Shown piece by piece: positions 1 through 12,372 of a stretch of 64,000 nt of DNA. Origin of the DNA: Ophiosphaerella korrae (taxonomy: Eukaryota > Ascomycota > Dothideomycetes > Pleosporales > Phaeosphaeriaceae); the NCBI GenBank assembly GCA_028456385.1, contig JALNQF010000003.1, positions 372,001-436,000 of the forward strand, written 5' to 3'. Within the stretch, counting starts at the first letter, position 1. The number at the start of each line of letters is the position of its first letter. The position numbers were made by a program, and so were the translations under genes. The notes beneath the pieces are model-generated. The model made no database searches and had not been told where the DNA came from. It saw only the letters and a list, made by a program, of their open reading frames with translations.

Positions 1-2
1 AG

Positions 3-1282
3 ACCTGCCACGGTCGAGTAGAGGGCATCGACCAGGACTACTTTGCCCCAGAACATGACAGCGACCGATATGACGTCCTCCCGGCTCGTTCGTCTGTCGA
101 GACATACGCATCAACAAGCGAGGAAGACATAGCCGACGACGACGACGACATGGACGACCTGCCAGAATACGAAGTTCCTCACTACCACCAAGCACCACGC
201 ACATGCGAGGCCCTCCCAACAACTCCTCGCGACTTTGCTGAACTCTTCCCTACCGGCAAGCGCATATCGATACGGCACGATGATGCAACAATCGACGGCA
301 ATATGAACTTGCGTGTAGATACCCAGGTCGAAGAGCGAGGGCACAGGAAACAGAGCTACACACTCTTCCACCTACGCATGCAAGATCTGCGTACCCGCGA
401 GTTCTCCCTGCGGCGGTACTGCCGCGAGTCTGGCCGTGAGGTCTGCCACTCAATACGGAAGTACCAGAAGCCTCCAGCTGAAAAGCGACCTGTGCTGCAG
501 CGCGCAAGCACCGCCCTTGCCAGCTTAGTCAAGTCTGACACCCGGCCCTCGGCGTCATCAGGTCTTAAGCGCTCGGATTCTGGCTATGAGTCGATGCCCA
601 GCTGTGTTGACCAGCATGCGTCAGTGGATGACTCAAGGTCCAAGTCCGTAGGCTACTCCAAAGGCCGCGCACTAATACCTACCAACACCATCAAATTGGA
701 GTTCTCCAACTATGCCCATCTGGACATCAAGCGGAGAGGCACCAGACAATACAAGCGCTATGCTTTCGAACATTGGGGCAACGACTATTCCTGGAAGCGA
801 ATTGTCAAAAAGGAGAACGATGACGAAAGTGTTTCTTACTATCTCGTCCGCGACGACAATGACAAAGTGCCATTAGCCCATATTTGCCCTGTGCAGCTTA
901 CCCCACAAGAAGCGTATGACGAACAAGCACGCGGTGGCTGGGTCCCGCCATGTTACATGCGCATCACTGACAATCACATTCTAAGCTCCGAGACTGACAT
1001 ATCAGAGTAAGTGACAGCCAGGCACACGGCCCTTCAGCTACTAATGCACTATCTAGTGTCGTTGTTGCGACAGGTCTCATGACCCTCGTGGACGACTGCA
1101 TCAAGCGTCGATTCCACACAAAGCAAAGCGCGCAGTTGCACATTCCCCTCATGCGAAACGCAAGCTTCAAAATGAACGTGGAGTATATCGGTCCTATGAA
1201 ACTTATTGACGAGGTGTTCCACCGAAATACTAGCCCGAGGAAACAATCGTCATCATCGCGCCACGCTCCAGTAGAAACGTAG
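3..1282 (+). CDS. Conserved ascomycete protein of unknown function (5' partial)
   Basis: The reading frame is open from the window edge, so the N-terminus is missing; 409 residues are visible. Exons are 3..1006 and 1057..1282, with a 50-nt intron that starts GTAAGT, carries a CTAAT-type branch site and ends CTATCTAG. The stop is TAG at 1280-1282. An acidic stretch (five Asp codons) sits just before position 150. A central low-complexity Ser/Arg segment precedes a conserved-looking C-terminal block with LEFSNYAHLDIKRRG, HWGNDYSWKR, GGWVPP and a last part reading VVVATGLMTLVDDCIKRRF. From memory this block occurs in many filamentous ascomycete proteins with no assigned role. No signal peptide or membrane segment is seen in the visible part. 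The gene is sure; the function is unknown. Confidence 0.8.
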
Positions 1283-3036
1283 TTCACATTCATGCGCAGC
1301 ACCCTGCGCAACTCGTACATAATCGCTCCCAACTGTCTAGGTTCATTTGTTGGGATACGACACTCTGCGTTCCCACTGTACGTGCGTTGGTTTGTAGTCA
1401 CCTTGACTTTGTTGTACATTGGGTTTCGGACATGCATGGGTTCACATGATGCATGGCAACTAGGTTCCTTATCTGCATAGCTTCGCAATTGGGCAGGTTG
1501 TTTGCTGCCTCCGCAAAACCTCGCGGAGACAGAAGAGCGTCTTCACTTTGGACAAATCGTCATTTGGTACATACAAGGCCTTTTAATTGGGTCCTTTTTA
1601 ATAATGAGCTCACGACCAAAGCCTCATAGGCTTGTCTCACGAATTCGATATTTTGGTTTGGGAAATCCTTCCCTCAGACACTCCAATCTTCCTTACTATG
1701 GTCCCCGTGTCAATAACTTGGAATGTTCACTATTGCCTTGCTTGCCCATGCGACTGCTAGCACCAACAGCTAACTTTTGTGTTACGCTTGGGCTAGCTCT
1801 CCTACAAAGTTTTCCCATCATGCTGCGTGTCTGGTGCAAGGCTTCAAGGTCAAGGTAACAGTTTCAGTCTAAGACCCTTTTCCGTGATCACAGACAGTAT
1901 TGGCTGCGAAGGTAAGGTTTCCGACAGGCGCCCCATATCTACTGATGTTGTACAGAATCAATTCATGACAAACATAGCAGGCCAATTGTTTGAGAAATCA
2001 CACGTAGCCTGCTTCATACTTGATCCGCTTCGTTATCAGTTTACGCATGGTAATACCAGCAGATGCCCGCTGCGGGACGGCCAGGTCTACGCATTCAAGT
2101 CCTACATCCTCATTCGCCAAGTATTAACCAAAGACTGCCGTTATTCTCCAAATTTATGCTACATGACGATCGGCACCCGCATCACTATCACAGTGGAACG
2201 TAGAATTTCCCGCACACTCACAATTACAGGATGCCGTATGATACCACGGATGAGTAGGTAAGGATAGTAGGGCCGCAACGGAATGTCAGGCCTACCGCTG
2301 CATAGTGAGTTGTTCGTAAGACTAGACGATGTCTTGCAGAAGTGGTGGGTACGCAAACCGTCTTATCTGCACAGAAGGTATCAGCACACCATCCAAGAAC
2401 TGGAAACGCAAGCGATACTGGGTATTCCCCACAGAACATGTATGCCTAGCTTCGATCCTAGCAGTATTGTATTTCTTTAAGCCCTGTCAGCCACATCCTT
2501 CGTCCACAGCACGCCGTCGGCGTTTCGCTCTGCGGCCTGCATCCTGAAGATGTTCTCTAGCGCAAGCGAAAACTTGGCCCCATGTCATAATCGTCGGCCC
2601 GCTCCCTAAAAGCGCCAGGCGCGAGGCTTCTTTGACGCCGGCCCAGTAATTCGGGCACGGAACGGGTTGGGTAGGGCAGTGTGCGTCTTACGAATCTAGG
2701 AAGAAAGCTACAATTGGCTCTCGGCTCCTGGCCCGTTTCGGCAGACGGCTTCTAGCATTTGGCGTCTGCCATGTCAGTTGGGAGGACGGGGCATGACTGA
2801 CAATACGGGATCTTGCAGCTTTGGTTGTTCGTTACTCATAGGAGGCATCTGCTTAGAATTGAATGAGGCTCGATCTTTGGGATGATACTTAATCTATAAG
2901 TAGGGGATGCGCTTGGGCTAAAGGTCTTGCACTGCACTTCATTGCCTGGCATCACTTCGTCCAAAAAGCCACTTCTGTGTTTTCCTTTACACATTATTAA
3001 TATTCCTTCACACCTAGAGAAGGAAAATTCTCTATA
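1283..3036. other. Intergenic stretch, no gene seen
   Basis: About 1.75 kb without a convincing gene. Open frames of 118-144 codons on the plus strand lack family motifs and splice-consistent extensions. No tRNA, tandem repeat or inverted repeat was noticed. Confidence 0.5.
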
Positions 3037-3485
3037 ATGGCTCCTCATAGGCCCTGGGCTCAACGACTTATGGGTATACTGAGTCCTTCACTCTGCTGTT
3101 ACCAGATCATTTGATGACCATATTAGAACATTGTTCGGCTCGTGGGCTATCTGAGCCAGTCTTTCAAGGTGTATCTGATCGTAGAGGTATGTCGAATGCT
3201 GCCGTAGAAGTCCCGTTTCTTGGAATCCTCCCACCCTCCAGGTCATCTTCAGCTCAGATCCTTCATTTATGGATTACTTTTACTAAGCCCTTTCTAGGCG
3301 GTCGTACAGCCTGGTCAACTGTGGTCATCATAAATGGCACGCGCTATTCTGCACGCTTCTGGTACGATGGGGACTTTGTGGCACAGGCAAAGGAAGACTC
3401 TGCGGAAGTTGCGCTGAGGAGCCTAACGGGAACGCTGGGCTCGAATGCTGAGCCGCCACCAGCAAGCTACTACGCGGCAACATGA
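3037..3485 (+). CDS. Small dsRNA-binding-motif-like protein
   Basis: Three exons (3037..3073, 3127..3186, 3298..3485) give a 94-residue protein; the introns are 53 nt (GTATAC...ATTAG) and 111 nt (GTATGT...TCTAG). The spliced product starts MAPHRPWAQRLMEHCSARGL, continues through SDRRGGRTAWSTV at the second junction, and has INGTRYSARFWYDG followed by AKEDSAEVALRSL. That order (amphipathic helix, beta strands with an aromatic ARFWYDG core, then an A-K/R-E-D-A/S-A-E-x-A-L helix) is the layout of a double-stranded RNA-binding motif as found in small proteins of Pleosporales and other ascomycetes. The short Ala/Pro tail looks disordered. Splicing is supported because both junctions restore motif continuity. 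It is the only gene I can support across nine kilobases. RNA binding is inferred from the fold pattern, not shown. Confidence 0.68.
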
Positions 3486-6400
3486 AATTCGTGCAGAAGA
3501 AAAACAAGGCGGAGCATTGCTTCTTCTCAGGTTGCTTTCTAGGACTTAGTGATTGGTTGGCTTTCTGAATTTAGCAAAGTAGGGGTAATGACTTTCGGGT
3601 ATTGTCGTTGGATACAGCCAAGGGCAGGAGATATTACAGCGGTAGTTTTATCAAATCAGCTCACCTTGCGAGTATAAATAACAAGGTTCATGCATCTACG
3701 CCCAACCCTCTTGCCCAGACACTCTATAGTCAAGTACTGGAGGGTGCTTGTGCAACTCTAGCATCATCCTAGACCATGCGCATCGTGACTTCTTTTTCGG
3801 GTAACAGTCCTTTCTGCAACAACACCTTGAGACCCAAGACCTATCTAATCTTAATATTCTCCTTCATCCCACGCGCTAGGCTTCCATAAGACATGGATGC
3901 ATGATCCAGTCACGCCTCCGGCGCTACGGGCATTCAGTTCAGCCCTCCACATTGACGACGAATGAGAGATTAGTCTAGACACATCAATTAAGCGTTAGTG
4001 GTGCTAGTTGATCACCAGGGACGGACAGCAACGGAACGGGTTCTGTTCCCCGTAGCCGACATGCACCTCCCGAGCCTGCAAATGCGATATGGGCTTGGTA
4101 TCCATCAATGGGCCGTGTGGCTGACGTCGACGCCTCACTATCAACTAAGAAGTTGCTGCCTACATACCTTGTGTGTTCTTCTGTCAAGGGACGCATCATT
4201 GTGGTTGCCCTAGGCACAACAAGAATATGTTGAGCATTGAGAGGCGCGTGACGGCATAAGGCAACAACCCCATCTTAGCCCACCATCAACTTCTTTACGT
4301 CCGGCCAACTCGATAAGCGCTCCAGGATCCCATCACTTCCTAGGGGCCCCTATCAGGGCATCGGGATTTTGCGATCGTAACACGGTATGCATGGAGACAG
4401 AACGCACCAGAGGTGGGATGGTAATCCACTTTCTCGATATGACCGACTGCGACTGCGATCTCCTCTGGAAAAATCGGGTGCCCCAACCGAAGTGGAGGCA
4501 GCATGGTGCCTCGGATCGAAACATCAGCGACGTGGGAACAACACGCACACGTGTGTCTGCAATTCGTACCCTGTCCCTCATCCGGCAGGTTCCAATGGGT
4601 ATCATGCACAAGGCGTCCGTATTTTAAACACCCAAACCCCCCAAACAAGCAGAGTCCTTCAAAAAGATAAAATCATAGTCATACCGTGACGGGGAGCAGC
4701 TTTGATGTTGGTCACAGCATGTACACATGTTAGCAACGGAGTATGCGAAAGGCTCCACCTGGTCATGACTGCTTAGGGTAGGGTTCCCACTCCAAGAATC
4801 ACGCAGGTGGCATGTGAATGAGAAAACTGGGACGGGGCCTGTTGAGTTAGCGCAAATCTAGGGGGGAACATGCCCATGTAAACGCGCAGTTCACACAATC
4901 CGCACACCTCGGGCGACATTGTCAGTGACTAAGCGATCTACGTGAAGACTAAACGATAGCAGTGCATAAGATAAATCTACATCGCTTACTTCCTGTTCAT
5001 GGAGAACGGCCGGTAAACTTAGCCAAGGCAAGCAAATTGACTGCGCTGGCATTTATCATGGTCAGCCGCCAGTTGCAGCTAGGGGTAGCAAGTGCAACAT
5101 TACGGGCAGCTTGATCATGGAATTGTATAATCATCCATTTCCATCAATTGTAATGGTTTATGTGTAACAAGGAGGCGTATAGCTGCAGCATGTGCGTGGT
5201 CTGTTCACAGCCAGTCACCTGAACTGGTCATGACTGATGCAAATTGGCCGAACCACATCCCTTCTTCGTCAAGTGCTTGGAAGCTCTCACACTCTTATCT
5301 GCACACATCTTACAATATGCTCAGACATATATTTTCGCTCTAAAAGGCCATTGATCGATGCCTGGTTCTCTTCTGACAACGCTCAGTCATGCAACCACGC
5401 CTTCGAACAAGAAGCCCAGCGAAGCCCATCCCCCTATAATGCGGCCATCAGAACACAGCCACGAGCCTTACGCCCTCTACAGCTCAGGGGAAGGTATCCG
5501 ATCAACACCGCTGTCTTCGTCACCAAATTTAGCTCACTATACGATCTTCCTGCCCCTGTGGCTGTCACAGAACTAGGCCGAAAACCCGTCAAGGGAACTT
5601 CACCGGACAAAGGATGCTACCTCGTACAGTCTCACAAGCTCTGTATACAAACACTTGTTCGATGCGTGATTCCACGCTGCTAGTCTCTTTCACAGTCACA
5701 CTATATCCTGGTCGCTTCGTAGCAACCGCAGCCGCCGTACCACCTGTTCGTCCAACGATCGATCGAAACCTAGCTGCGACACTTAATTTTGCCCAGTTCC
5801 AAGCATATACATACGCGCCGGTCAAAAGAATATCTTAATAATCGTATTAAGAAGATGATCTATATCATTGGGACCGAAAACCTTCCTGGCTGGTCGCCGC
5901 TCGTACATCAAAGGTGATCGTTCGAGTTCATGCTGTCGATTTAGAGGACAATAGAATAGCACACATTGCAAGACAAAAGTGCTTCTGCCCAGCGAAGGCT
6001 ATTGCTCACCATAATGGCTTCGCCGAGCGATTACACTACCTCACTGGCTCGGTCGATGGGCGGGAATGATCAAGGCATATCGCGGCACACAAAGTCAATA
6101 AAACCAACACGATGGCTCGCCTGGATCTTTAGATACTGGGCTAATATAAGTGCTGCGAGGCCAGTTGTCCAATAAACCAAAATAATGACATAACAGTGCA
6201 TGAATCCTTGTCATCCGGAAACCTTACGCATGTTTTTACATGACGAGTTGGCCAGCACATCTATTATGCAATCACGAATACGGGTGGGGAATTAGGCGTG
6301 AGAACATCATTCAAGTCATCTTTTTCAACACTGTGAAGACAAGTAGAAAAGATGCGCGAGATCCCAGGAAGAGATTTTCAAAGAAGTGCTATTAAGGCCC

Positions 6401-9400
6401 ACACCGATCATTCGCTTTCGTGACACCGAAGCGCTGCGCCTCGGGCCGTATCCGTCTTTCCGTGAATATGCAGCAAAACGTGGCACGAGCATTATTAACC
6501 CTTACCTCGATCGGGAAAATTTAGCCCTACGTGCGTGTTTAAAGGGCGCTCCTCGGGAAAACGTTCAGTCGGCAGATGAGTAGTGAGGCGCGTAAGCACA
6601 ATAAGTAGAATAATTAATCTTTTCGACGACATTGAAGGGGAATTTGGTGGACATTACAGCAAGTTTTATGGAAGGGATAGTTGAGGCACGACAACGCAAA
6701 GCCAGCTTCTGTCCTAGCACCTTACAGCATTCTAGCAGTAGATCTTTAGTTTGAAGACTTCTAAAATCATATAATTTCACTATTGAGACTAGATACGGGA
6801 ATTAGCGTACTGCGAAAACCGCTAAGCAAGAATGCTTCTTGGTCTTGCTTATAGGCGTGTTGGGTCGGGTGTGTGGTTCCTCGGGTCAGCCTCTCAGCCT
6901 TGCCTCCCCGCAATTTATCAATACAAGCCAAAATGATTGTTTTCTCCTATTAAACTGTGTGGCTTTGGTATCAGCACTGGCACGTCAAGAATAGTTGGGC
7001 CAGCCCTTGATCACCACGGGACACTGTCTCATGCTGTTCCTCAGGCAAAACCCTCACCATCATCACACCCTATCACACAGCACATCCTTTGCATCCTCAA
7101 TCGACATCGAATTATAATTTGATTATACCACACAGGCCACCTATATAAATTTTTGATGCTCAATAGTTCCTCCTATCCGAATGTCCGAACACTCCCGCCC
7201 ACGCCCGTCCTCCAATACCCAGCCTTCACCCGTTGAAGCCGCCTCTACTTCCGCGATTCGCGCGCCATACTTCTGATGTTTTACCACATCAGCTTTATAC
7301 TTTGGGTTATACTGGGTGGAACAAGTCTGAGGAAGTAATGCACACTTCGTTAGGGGGGGGGGGGGAACAATACTTCGACCACAGACTGTTTACGAACGCG
7401 TCGTGTTCAGCTCTAGTTGCGCGCCTGTCGAGCCCGGGATTCGAGTGCCTCACAATGGGTTAAAGTAGGCATCGGATATCTCATGATGTACATTGAGATT
7501 GTGTCTCAACGAGGCACGGCTCAGCACTACGGTGTCAATGTTGTAGCGTGGATTCGTGCCTCCTTAACATCGCGTCAACCGGCGAGGTCAGCTTGATGGC
7601 ATCCTCACGAGAACCTTCACGAATCTTACATTGTTGAAGGCTCTGAAGCGTTATAGTGACGAAACCTTGGGCCCTGAGCGCTTCACTATGTTGTCCTCAG
7701 CCTCATGGTTCCATCGAGCAATCCGTTTCATTGAGGCGAGACCCCGTTTGCCGGCTCCAGATAAGCTGCACCACCACAACACATAGCAGGACTGACTCCT
7801 TCTATATAAAGTTGGGCTTAGGTCATTCTACTTTGGCTTCCTACGGCTGCAGACTGCTCTAGACGATGCGCTCGATGTCATACCTTTTGCTTACTGACAT
7901 GGACAGGATGCCTTTGCCGATCACGCGCACCGTCTCGACCGCTCTACATCTTGAATCACTTCAACGATAGTATTGGCACAGCTTCAATCGCACCAACGTA
8001 CCGTCAACACAATGGGCTACTTATAATCATGTCCCTTCAGCGCTACAACCCTATCAATGAGAGTCGAATACGATTGTCCCTGTCTGTCCCCCTTCAACGC
8101 CTTGCGAACAGCTAGCTAGCTAGACACACTACATCTTCAACGAATCTCGTATCGCTTTATCGTCGTATACACTATAGAAGGTCAATTTTACGACCTTGGA
8201 ATCTCGCCACGTCTCGAATCTAGTTCTTGGGTTTCGGTCGTATTCTAGAGGATAAACCTTGGCTACGAAATATACATACATGTAGTGGAGGAACATACTC
8301 GAACGATCCGGCTGTGTCGTGGCACTGCTTGAGTCAACAGTTTCTGTCTCATTGCCACGTGTGAATGCTCGTAACTATACGTTGCATGGACTGCTTTTCT
8401 GAGGAACTTTGAGACCACTTGTGCTTCGTTCAAAGCTTCTATGCTGTGCGTTGCCAATTAGCATTCCAGAGTTCTGTGTGTTTAATAGAAAGTCAATGAC
8501 ATCATGGAAGGGTGCATAGGTTGGCATGTTACAGGAGTAGCAAGAGTGGTATTCCTAAACTAGTATGCCTATCTAGAGATATATCTAGGAGAACTTAGTC
8601 TTCCACCAGTTCACTTAATGCTCCAGCACGTATGGTATGGATTTTAAATATGGAAGCCGTCTAAACTTTTTGCCTTCTTGTGTCATATATCTTTTCCCCC
8701 ATAACGTTATTTCCTTTGCCGTCTATGTTATTCGCAACGAGCTCCGTGTTTCATCTGTTTGTGCAATTTAGCCCTTCCACTCTTTCTTGGCACATACAAA
8801 TTAGGGGTGTTAGGTATCTCGGTTGGCGTCTTTTCTACATCTGTTCGTTGAAGGCCTGGTATTGATGAATTATTACTCTATTACCTGGAGTGTATTGCAA
8901 ACATTGGCAACCTCAACAAGTTTATATGGCCGATATTCGTCAAAGAAAATTCAATTTCGGAAATTACTTCAAACTCAGATGAGCTAAAAACTCGTCATCA
9001 AAGGGTAATGTAAGGCGGAAGCTCTACACTACTGTGCTAAATAACCTAAAAAGGAGTGAAGAATAATCAAAGGCTATTACTCATCTTGAGTAGAACAATA
9101 CATATATACTACAGTCAATTCACAATCTTACGGGTGACAGTAAGCCTATGGATTCTTCCGAAATTCGCTGACTTTACAAAGGCTTTCGGCAAGGCTCCTT
9201 TGAATAGAGCTATCTTTATCCTTTTCTATTGTCGGCACCAACGAGGACCGTGATCTCTTATTCCGAATCTGCGCTTTAACGAAAAGAGATTTCTCGGTAT
9301 GAGGGTATGAATTGCTGTAGCACAATGAGTTGCGCTACTACACCTAATACTCGAAAGTAACTCCCGCCTTCTACATTGTTATTGTCTCTCTTTCAAATTA

Positions 9401-10506
9401 TTCTGTGGTGTTATTGGATTGAGAGGCAAAAGTATAGAGAATGTAGATTTTAGTACGACCAATGTTTTATGGCAATCAGTGTAAAACTATAAAAGTGGCT
9501 GTAGGGTATACATACTGTTCTACTCGAGATCGTTAAATGTGTTTGATTATTCTTCAATGTTTTGGCTATATGGTGTAGTAGAGTAGAGCTGCCGCCTTAG
9601 AATTAGTGCCATTCCACTGCTCTACCTAACGGACACCACAGATATATGATGAGCTCTTATGTCCAAGAAATTTATAACATGGTCTTCCTCTGCACTTAAT
9701 ATCAAATCTAATGGCTTTTGTTTAATTATTTCAGTAGTAAACTAATATGAAAGATTGTGAATACTGTACTTGTTCGATTAGAATATTTACAACCTCGTTA
9801 CTAATATATCTCCAACCAAACTTACATAAGTCAAGTCACGCATTTATTGATGCATAAATCCTGTAGTATTCTGCTTCAGCACTCATAAACATATATCCTA
9901 TCGGCGCATCCTCTGTGCACAAGGCGGAAACAACATGTCAAACGTGCATACTCGTTATTGCATTTCACCGCGCGCCTACAAGCTAGCCATCTTGCCGAAT
10001 AGCCTATCCTGGGAAGCAGCTTTCATTTCACAAATGTGATAATCAACTAATTAGAAGGGAAAGCAATAATCAAAGCCGGGGGTTTTTTTGGGATATCAGT
10101 GAATGAAAGCGAAAAACTAGTCGAAGATGACTTAGTGTGACTACAAGTGATCAACTATAGAGGGAAAAGGTTGCATCAACGAGGCCAGAGCGGAGAAGTT
10201 GAAAGATGAAAGAGCTGGTGGGTAAATAAATGTACTTTGTAGGCCCTAGAAGGGACGATGCGTATCATTAGTTCTGAATTTAGGAAAACGTCCCCAAAGA
10301 TTGTTACCCGCTCGTGGTGTAAGCGAAACCAATATTGAACTTCGACTACAAAATACCAAATGGGTAAACTCGGAGCGGGGGACCTCAGGCACAGCACAAG
10401 CATACTTTATGTATTACTTGATAACCTCCTGAAGAGACGGTAGGTATTCTGATATGCAATAAAAAAAAAGGTATTTTCAATGGCATCTAGCTTGCAAATT
10501 AAAAAC
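3486..10506. other. Gene-poor 7-kb region
   Basis: Seven kilobases with no supportable gene on either strand. The longest open frame (5237..5683, plus) has no motif, no plausible splice partner and a shadow-like composition. A run of 13 G lies near 7351-7363 and could be an assembly or sequencing weak spot. The right half, from about 8.4 kb, is visibly richer in A and T with frequent stops in all frames, as in old decayed repeats, but I could not name an element or find intact terminal repeats. Confidence 0.5.
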
Positions 10507-12372
10507 CTATTCGACACGGCAAAGCTTGCCATTCTCATTTGGCAACCCGTCCACGCTCTCCACTTTCCATTTCTCACTACCCACACCCGTAGTCGCAAAG
10601 AACAAATCGTACGGGTCGAGTTTCGCCTTGAGTTCTAATAACCTCGGGTACTTGTCACCCCAGAACGCGGCTCCAAAGTTGGGCTCCAGGCGATCAGCCT
10701 CAGCTAGGTAGCTTCCCGCGCCAGGGCTAATATCGCGCCACGACTGCGCATCCACATCCTGGAAATCCTTGCGGATTTTGAGAATCTCAGATGCGGTGCT
10801 GTTGATGGGCCAGCGCACAGATTGCAGGGAGAAAGAAGTCATGGGCCTCCAGTGGCTGTTGACAGCGTTGTCGTTGTTAGCGGGGTCCTTGGCTTGCATG
10901 TTGAAGTGGACTTGGACACGATTCTTCTCGGTAGATTTTCTGATCTTCTCATAAACTTCTTGTCGCTTTTCGGAAGTTTCAAAATTTGATCGTGGGAACA
11001 TGCGGGATGCAGTGGCGACGTTGGGTTTCTGAACGGCTTCAAGAGGGAACGAGGATCGCCACGCGTCGTAAAAGTTGTCAAAGTGCGTGATATTAGGGTC
11101 GATCTTGATGCCGAGTTCATTGAGCTTGTTAAACCAGGGTTGAAGCAGGGCGGTGGCCTCATCCTTTGATTTTCCGGGGGCAAAGAAAGGCGAGAAAGCG
11201 AAGTTAAAGGTGCCGTTGGTAGGAATCAAGGTAGTATAAGTGTATGTGCCAGCATCAGCATTGGCGACCCATGAGTCGATGTAGCTGCGGTAGGCGGCCC
11301 AGAATGTCTCGACACCCGTTTGTGCGGAGGAGAAGCTGAAGCGCGAGGCAGTGACTTCGAGATCAGGATGTGCTTTGACAGTCACTGATGTTGCAACAGC
11401 AAAAGTGCTGCCACCTCCACCACGGAGCGCCCAGAAGAGGTCAGTGTTGGATGTCGAGTTCGCAACCACGAACTCGCCATCAGCCGTGACGGCTTCGAAG
11501 GCAAGTACGTTATCTGCACCAGTTCCATAAAGACCAGTGAGTGGAGAGTGTCCACCTCCTTGAATATAGCCGCCCATTACACCTACAGTTTCCCCTTCGC
11601 CACCTACAACGACCCTACCCTTTTCGTGAGCAGCCTTGTAGATTTCAAAAGCTTGCACGCCAACGCCGGACTTGAAGGCTGGTCCCGAGTATCCAAGTTT
11701 GCTGTCTTCATACTTTTCGATGTACTCAATGTTCTTCATGTAGTGAGTCCAGATACTCAGCGCGTCCTTACCACCACTCTTGCCTAGAAAGTCGTGACCG
11801 GTGTTCCTGATAACAAGCCTGATTCCCGAGTTCCGCGCAAGGTTGACAGCAAGTTGCACATGCTTTGGTTCAGTTGCATTCACTACGTATTTGGGGAAAC
11901 CACCACGTGAACAACCTTGCGAGTCGAAAAGATTGGGTGGAGTACAAGTCATACCCTGCGCAACCGGAGACATCATTTCGATCGGGTCGCCATAATGCAG
12001 GTATGAGCGTTGCCATTGGGGTACTGTGTATGCAGCACATTTGGCGGCATCGTAATTTGGTTGATCGGGATAGCATACGGCTGCTAATGGAGTAGGCTCT
12101 GCAATCAAACGACCACCACTCAGCTTGTTCAGTTCAGTCCATGCTTCATCAGAGGGCCATTCTGGGTCCTCAGGGTAAACTTTGCATCGCGAGGTTTTCT
12201 TAACTGGGGCATCATTGCTTTGTGGTAGGAACAGATTTTTGACGGATGAGGTGACATCTTTCAGGTCCACGTCGACATTGAGGCTGCAGAGTTCAAGGCT
12301 AGTGGAGAGGATTGGCGATGCGCTTGAGGAAGCGGCTAAGAAAGCTGTAACCCAGATTGGTAGCGAAGCCAT
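10507..12372 (-). CDS. Secreted FAD-linked oxidoreductase (VAO/BBE-like)
   Basis: Single-exon gene of 621 residues. I start at the ATG at 12370-12372 because MASLPIWVTAFLAASSSAS is a good signal peptide; an in-frame start 17 codons upstream would spoil it. The FAD_binding_4 domain runs from about residue 160 to 350, with RNTGHDF holding the histidine (about H193) that carries covalent FAD in this family, then GGYIQGGGHSPL and WALRGGGGSTF. In enzymes with bicovalent FAD a cysteine follows GGY; here it is Ile (about I270), so single His attachment is expected. The C-terminal BBE domain ends YDLFFATTGVGSEKW. Relatives oxidise alcohols, sugars or secondary-metabolite intermediates; the substrate cannot be read from sequence. 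Several N-x-S/T sites fit secretion. Confidence 0.88.
   Translation of the reverse strand: MASLPIWVTAFLAASSSASPILSTSLELCSLNVDVDLKDVTSSVKNLFLPQSNDAPVKKTSRCKVYPEDPEWPSDEAWTELNKLSGGRLIAEPTPLAAVCYPDQPNYDAAKCAAYTVPQWQRSYLHYGDPIEMMSPVAQGMTCTPPNLFDSQGCSRGGFPKYVVNATEPKHVQLAVNLARNSGIRLVIRNTGHDFLGKSGGKDALSIWTHYMKNIEYIEKYEDSKLGYSGPAFKSGVGVQAFEIYKAAHEKGRVVVGGEGETVGVMGGYIQGGGHSPLTGLYGTGADNVLAFEAVTADGEFVVANSTSNTDLFWALRGGGGSTFAVATSVTVKAHPDLEVTASRFSFSSAQTGVETFWAAYRSYIDSWVANADAGTYTYTTLIPTNGTFNFAFSPFFAPGKSKDEATALLQPWFNKLNELGIKIDPNITHFDNFYDAWRSSFPLEAVQKPNVATASRMFPRSNFETSEKRQEVYEKIRKSTEKNRVQVHFNMQAKDPANNDNAVNSHWRPMTSFSLQSVRWPINSTASEILKIRKDFQDVDAQSWRDISPGAGSYLAEADRLEPNFGAAFWGDKYPRLLELKAKLDPYDLFFATTGVGSEKWKVESVDGLPNENGKLCRVE

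Noticed and set aside
3074..3105. A 32-nt intron in the dsRNA-binding-like gene
   Set aside because: Too short for fungal splicing; the 53-nt choice in the same phase gives a better family match (RLMEHCSARGL).
5237..5683. 148-codon plus-strand frame in the gene-poor region
   Set aside because: No motif, no splice partners, and composition unlike the coding genes in the window.
7351..7363. Poly-G run as a regulatory signal
   Set aside because: A lone homopolymer with no gene nearby; more likely a simple repeat or sequencing artefact.
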